Assembly (NCBI GenBank): GCA_011052255.1 | Contig: DRJJ01000208.1 | Span: forward strand, 1 to 18,721 | Reading direction: 5' to 3' | Origin: Gammaproteobacteria bacterium | Lineage (GTDB): Bacteria; Pseudomonadota; Gammaproteobacteria; DRJJ01 | Length of the DNA stretch: 18,721 bases | Shown: in pieces, positions 16,033-18,721 of the stretch | How the letters are laid out: the number at the start of each line of letters is the position of its first letter | Numbering within the stretch: position 1 is the first letter of the stretch | Position numbers and translations under genes: made by a program | Notes under the pieces: generated by a model | What the model saw: only the letters and a program-made list of their open reading frames with translations | Databases searched by the model: none | What the model was told of the DNA's origin: nothing

Positions 16033-16038
16033 AGTATA
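16033..16038 (-). promoter_or_regulatory. Candidate -10 element for metG
   Basis: On the minus strand this reads TATACT, within GGTTATACTG, about 55 bases before the metG ATG. No good -35 match is seen, so this is tentative. Confidence 0.3.
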
Positions 16039-16102
16039 ACCTATTGATGTGATTGATAGTATGCCCTGACCCAGATCCTGATGCAGGATTTACCAGCAGT
16101 GT

Positions 16103-16108
16103 TATAAT
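16103..16108 (+). promoter_or_regulatory. Extended -10 promoter candidate upstream of mrp
   Basis: TGTTATAAT (16100-16108) is a perfect extended -10 element, which can work without a good -35. A second TATAAT at 16165-16170 lies 67 bases before the mrp ATG. Either or both may drive mrp; they are also the only strong promoter-like sequences between metG and mrp on this strand. Confidence 0.4.
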
Positions 16109-16164
16109 CCCGCCTCCCGGGTACATCAGTTAGGCCGCTAGCTACTATACTGCTCAATTTCATG

Positions 16165-16170
16165 TATAAT
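16165..16170 (+). promoter_or_regulatory. Second -10 candidate (TATAAT) upstream of mrp
   Basis: A consensus TATAAT preceded directly by TG. No clear -35 element is visible at the right distance. The predicted transcript would have a leader of about 60 bases. Confidence 0.35.
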
Positions 16171-16236
16171 ACCCGATCAATTTAATAAGGCATTTTGGCT
16201 GGCATTGCGCCGGCAGCTGGTCTGGAGGTTTTAAGC

Positions 16237-17328
16237 ATGTCAAACGTCACCGAAGAACAGGTGAAAGAAGCCCTGAAGTCGTACATCGATCCCCATATGG
16301 AAAAGGATCTGGTATCAACCAAAACCGTTAAATCCATTGATATCGATGGCGACAAGGTCAAGGTCAAGGTTATTCTGGGGTACCCAGCAAAAGGCTTTCA
16401 GGAAAAACTGACCGCTGAGCTGAAGAGCAGGCTTGAGGCAATGGATGGTGTTGCATCGGCAGACATCGATGTTTCCTGGAAAATTGAAGCGCATGTGGCC
16501 CAGAAAAATGTCGATTCAATCGAAGGTGTGAAAAATATTATCGCCATAGCATCCGGCAAGGGTGGTGTGGGTAAATCGACTACTGCCGTCAACCTGGCAC
16601 TGGCTCTGTCGGCTGAAGGCGCCAATGTAGGCATACTGGATGCTGATATTTATGGCCCCAGCCAGCCACGTATGCTGGGTGTCAGCGGCAAGCCGGAATC
16701 GGCTGATGGGCGCAGTCTGGAGCCGATGAACAGCTATCACCTGCAATCAATGTCGATCGGTTACCTGATTGATGAAGACACACCGATGATCTGGCGTGGC
16801 CCAATGGTAACGCAGGCGCTGGAACAGCTGCTAAAGGATACCAACTGGAAGGATCTGGATTACCTGATTATCGACCTGCCACCGGGTACTGGTGATATCC
16901 AGCTGACGCTGGCGCAGAAGGTGCCGGTTAGTGGGGCCGTGATTGTGACCACACCGCAGGATATTGCGTTGCTGGATGCCAAGAAAGGCCTGAAGATGTT
17001 CGAGAAGGTCGAAGTGGCCGTACTCGGTATTATTGAAAACATGAGTATCCATATCTGCAGCGAATGCGGCCACGAAGAGCATATCTTCGGCGAAGGTGGC
17101 GGTATGCGTATGTCGGAAGATCATGATGTCGACTTCCTCGGTGCATTGCCACTGGATATCCGTATTCGCAAGGAAACGGACAACGGCAAGCCAACTGTAG
17201 TGGCTGAGCCGGACAGCCGTATTGCGCAGATCTATTGTGAGATCGCTCGTCGTACCACGGCCAAGCTGTCTATGCAGGCCAAAAACCACTCCGCCAAGTT
17301 CCCGCAGATTGTTATTCAGAATAACTGA
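16237..17328 (+). CDS. apbC: Mrp/ApbC family iron-sulfur carrier ATPase
   Basis: A cytoplasmic P-loop protein that carries and delivers Fe-S clusters to target enzymes. It has 363 residues from the ATG at 16237, chosen for the GGAGG site at 16224-16228 eight bases upstream. An N-terminal DUF59/MIP18-like domain (about 5-80) precedes the Mrp ATPase. The deviant Walker A motif GKGGVGKST lies at 107-115, and DLPPGTGD is the switch region. The paired cysteines Cys274 and Cys277 in ICSECGHEEHIFGEGGG are the cluster-binding CxxC. A role in maturing the many Fe-S centres of Rnf is plausible but only an inference from proximity. It is followed by a strong intrinsic terminator. The name mrp is equally used. 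Confidence 0.95.
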   Translation: MSNVTEEQVKEALKSYIDPHMEKDLVSTKTVKSIDIDGDKVKVKVILGYPAKGFQEKLTAELKSRLEAMDGVASADIDVSWKIEAHVAQKNVDSIEGVKNIIAIASGKGGVGKSTTAVNLALALSAEGANVGILDADIYGPSQPRMLGVSGKPESADGRSLEPMNSYHLQSMSIGYLIDEDTPMIWRGPMVTQALEQLLKDTNWKDLDYLIIDLPPGTGDIQLTLAQKVPVSGAVIVTTPQDIALLDAKKGLKMFEKVEVAVLGIIENMSIHICSECGHEEHIFGEGGGMRMSEDHDVDFLGALPLDIRIRKETDNGKPTVVAEPDSRIAQIYCEIARRTTAKLSMQAKNHSAKFPQIVIQNN

Positions 17329-17350
17329 TACGCGCGTGGCGGCAAAAAAA

Positions 17351-17375
17351 GCGGGTGCCACAGGCGCCCGTTTTT
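17351..17375 (+). terminator. Intrinsic terminator of mrp/apbC
   Basis: GCGGGTGCC and GGCGCCCGT form a nine-pair GC-rich stem (with one internal and one terminal G-T pair) around an ACA loop. Five T follow, and seven A precede the stem. It lies 22 bases after the apbC stop, a textbook rho-independent terminator. Confidence 0.9.
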
Positions 17376-17416
17376 GCTTTATTCTTTTGTCTGCCTCTGA
17401 GAAATAACAGTGGCAA

Positions 17417-17606
17417 TGATGCGGTTCATTCTGCCTCACAGAACCTTGACGGGTTCATTGTGAGTACCCTACAGATTCTGCGTCAGGGCAACCACATCCT
17501 ACGAGACTCTCAAAATCCATACCGGCTGCAACATGGATTTTCAATGTCCTTTGTGTCCTACTGACTGCCTGAGTTCGTAGGATGTGGTGAGGAACGAACC
17601 GCATCA
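17417..17606. repeat. Degenerate MITE- or REP-like inverted-repeat element, about 190 bp
   Basis: The outer ends are inverted repeats with one mismatch: TGATGCGGTTCATTC (17417-17431) against GAACGAACCGCATCA (17592-17606). A perfect 14-bp inner repeat pairs ACCACATCCTACGA (17491-17504) with TCGTAGGATGTGGT (17575-17588). Between these, AAAATCCAT (17512-17520) pairs with ATGGATTTT (17533-17541). The stretch 17451-17472 reads on the minus strand as a diverged copy of the right end (GTAGGGT...GAACCC). No protein is encoded. The right-end sequence resembles dispersed palindromic repeats I recall from environmental gammaproteobacteria. It sits between the apbC terminator and the dcd promoter, and accounts for most of the gene-free stretch 17329-17704. 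Confidence 0.65.
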
Positions 17607-17665
17607 GAGGTGCCAGGTTATTACCAGTTATGGGTTTTTGGTTCGCCTTCTGCAGCAGAATCCGG

Positions 17666-17671
17666 TAAAAT
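17666..17671 (+). promoter_or_regulatory. Candidate -10 element for dcd
   Basis: TAAAAT in GGTAAAATAC lies 33 bases before the dcd ATG. A poor -35 (TTCGCC at 17642-17647, spacing 18) is upstream. It lies just outside the inverted-repeat element at 17417-17606. Confidence 0.35.
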
Positions 17672-17704
17672 ACGGCGTAATTTATTTACCCGGAACCGTC
17701 CGCT

Positions 17705-18271
17705 ATGAGTATTAAATCAGACCAATGGATACGCCGCATGGCGAAAGATCAGGGCATGATCGAGCCATTTGAAGCGGGCCAGATCCGAGAAAATGAGCAA
17801 GGCCGCATTATTTCCTATGGCACATCCAGCTACGGTTATGACGTGCGTTGTGCCGATGAGTTCAAGATCTTTACCAATATCAATTCGGCAATTGTAGACC
17901 CGAAGAATTTCGATGACGACAGTTTTATTGATGTGCAGTCAGACGTCTGTATTATTCCCCCCAACTCCTTTGCGCTGGCGCGTACGGTAGAGTATTTTCG
18001 CATTCCGCGCAGTGTACTAACGATATGCCTTGGCAAGTCAACCTATGCTCGCTGCGGCATTATCGTCAATGTGACGCCATTGGAACCGGAATGGGAAGGA
18101 CACGTCACGCTGGAGTTCTCCAATACCACGACACTGCCTGCCAAGATTTACGCCAACGAAGGCGTGGCACAAATGCTGTTTTTTGAATCGGATGAGGTGT
18201 GTGAAACATCCTACGCAGACCGTGGTGGAAAGTATCAGGGGCAGAAGGGCGTTACCTTGCCGAAGGCCTGA
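17705..18271 (+). CDS. dcd: dCTP deaminase
   Basis: This enzyme deaminates dCTP to dUTP, feeding dUMP and thus dTTP synthesis, and acts in the cytoplasm as a homotrimer. It has 188 residues, the common length in proteobacteria outside the enterics. Signature stretches are SYGTSSYGYDVRC (38-49), the nucleotide-binding GKSTYARCG (110-118, with Ser112 and Arg116) and EGHVTLEFSNTT with catalytic Glu137. The C-terminal KYQGQKGVTLP contacts the substrate in known structures. The ATG at 17705 has only a weak GGAA upstream, but the N-terminus MSIKSDQWIRRMA matches the family start. Its stop is two bases from the convergent DUF3108 gene. Confidence 0.96.
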   Translation: MSIKSDQWIRRMAKDQGMIEPFEAGQIRENEQGRIISYGTSSYGYDVRCADEFKIFTNINSAIVDPKNFDDDSFIDVQSDVCIIPPNSFALARTVEYFRIPRSVLTICLGKSTYARCGIIVNVTPLEPEWEGHVTLEFSNTTTLPAKIYANEGVAQMLFFESDEVCETSYADRGGKYQGQKGVTLPKA

Positions 18272-18273
18272 GT

Positions 18274-18721
18274 TTATTTGCTTTCAGACCGGCTGAACTC
18301 TTCCAGCACCAGATCAAGTGTTGCCCCGTCCGGCTCCACGTGTTGCATGCGCACCAGTACATAACCCAGTTCAGGTGCCAGCCAGCTATAGGTGATGCGT
18401 TTCTTCTTCTTCGCGCGAACACGTTTTATTTTTATCGTGTCGTATTCACCCAGCTTTGTTTCTACGCGTTCCTTGCCTTCTACAGTAAACAGATATTCTT
18501 TTAGTTCACCCTTTTCAGCATAGTGAAAACGCAGTGATTGTTTGTCTGTCTGTACCTCTAGCATCGCTGCCAGCTGGATTGAAAATTTATCAACTGTGTT
18601 GTCGGGTAAATTCTCAACAGTCCATTCTTTCCCGGCAATAGAATTTGTAACTTTTTTAGCTTGCCAGTCGAATTTCAGGTCTATCTTCTTTGGTTTTTTA
18701 CTAACACGCTCGTAGAAATAA
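18274..18721 (-). CDS. DUF3108 domain protein, C-terminal part (start beyond window)
   Basis: The minus-strand frame is open from the right edge to a TAA at 18274, giving 149 residues of the C-terminus. An internal ATG at 18564 should not be taken as the start, because homologous-looking sequence (FDWQAKKV, GKEWTVENLPDNTVDKFSIQLAAM) continues upstream of it. The visible part, with YLFTVEGKERVETKLGEYDTIKIKRVR and SWLAPELGYVLVRMQHVEPDG, matches the DUF3108 pattern of exported beta-rich proteins from Gram-negative bacteria. Family function is unknown; members usually have a signal peptide, which would lie outside the window. It is convergent with dcd with a two-base gap and no evident terminator. 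Confidence 0.8.
   Translation of the reverse strand, partial: YFYERVSKKPKKIDLKFDWQAKKVTNSIAGKEWTVENLPDNTVDKFSIQLAAMLEVQTDKQSLRFHYAEKGELKEYLFTVEGKERVETKLGEYDTIKIKRVRAKKKKRITYSWLAPELGYVLVRMQHVEPDGATLDLVLEEFSRSESK

Noticed and set aside
15980..16126. In-frame N-terminal extension of metG from an ATG at 16126.
   Set aside because: The added 49 residues look like translated promoter DNA, and the family N-terminus begins at the ATG at 15979, with HLGH at the expected place.
16195..16236. Upstream TTG start for the Mrp/ApbC protein.
   Set aside because: The ATG at 16237 has a GGAGG site and a family-like start; the extension (MAGIAPAAGLEVLS) covers the ribosome site itself.
1..18721. CRISPR array, tRNA genes, integrase or transposase genes.
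   Set aside because: No regularly spaced direct repeats, no recognisable tRNA gene and no recombinase-like protein were seen on either strand.

Overview
The window looks like chromosomal DNA of a gammaproteobacterium. It carries an Rnf electron-transport operon, methionyl-tRNA synthetase (metG), an Mrp/ApbC iron-sulfur carrier and dCTP deaminase (dcd). From memory, this set lies close together in Pseudomonas and relatives. Base composition looks moderate by eye (not computed). The strain or genus cannot be named from the sequence.

Layout. Positions 1-3832 (minus strand) hold rnfA-rnfB-rnfC-rnfD, tightly packed; rnfD is cut by the left edge, so rnfG and rnfE presumably lie beyond it. Positions 3833-4100 are a divergent control region with an 8-bp dyad, -10-like sequences and hairpins. 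Positions 4101-13865 (plus strand) are a signalling block of seven genes: a small three-cysteine protein resembling methanogen output domain 1; a soluble hybrid histidine kinase with three PAS and two receiver domains; a receiver-EAL response regulator; a PhnD-like periplasmic binding protein; a membrane kinase with HAMP and PAS domains; a 72-residue DUF2892 membrane protein; and a membrane GGDEF-EAL protein. Positions 13895-15979 (minus) are metG. Positions 16237-17328 (plus) are mrp/apbC with a strong terminator. Positions 17417-17606 hold a degenerate inverted-repeat (MITE- or REP-like) element. Then come dcd (17705-18271, plus) and, convergent with it, the C-terminal part of a DUF3108 protein (18274 to the right edge, minus).

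How it may work together. The plus-strand block contains no DNA-binding output domain. Its visible outputs are two EAL domains and one GGDEF domain, so it most likely turns two inputs into a change in cyclic di-GMP. One input would be cytoplasmic and possibly redox- or ligand-linked (MetOD1-like protein plus soluble kinase). The other would be periplasmic (PhnD-like protein plus membrane kinase). No permease or ATPase gene accompanies the PhnD-like gene, which suggests sensing rather than uptake. The block sits between rnf and metG, which I recall as near neighbours in other gammaproteobacteria, so it may be an accessory insertion. This is the part of the window most likely to be an undescribed system. 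The remaining genes look like standard housekeeping functions.
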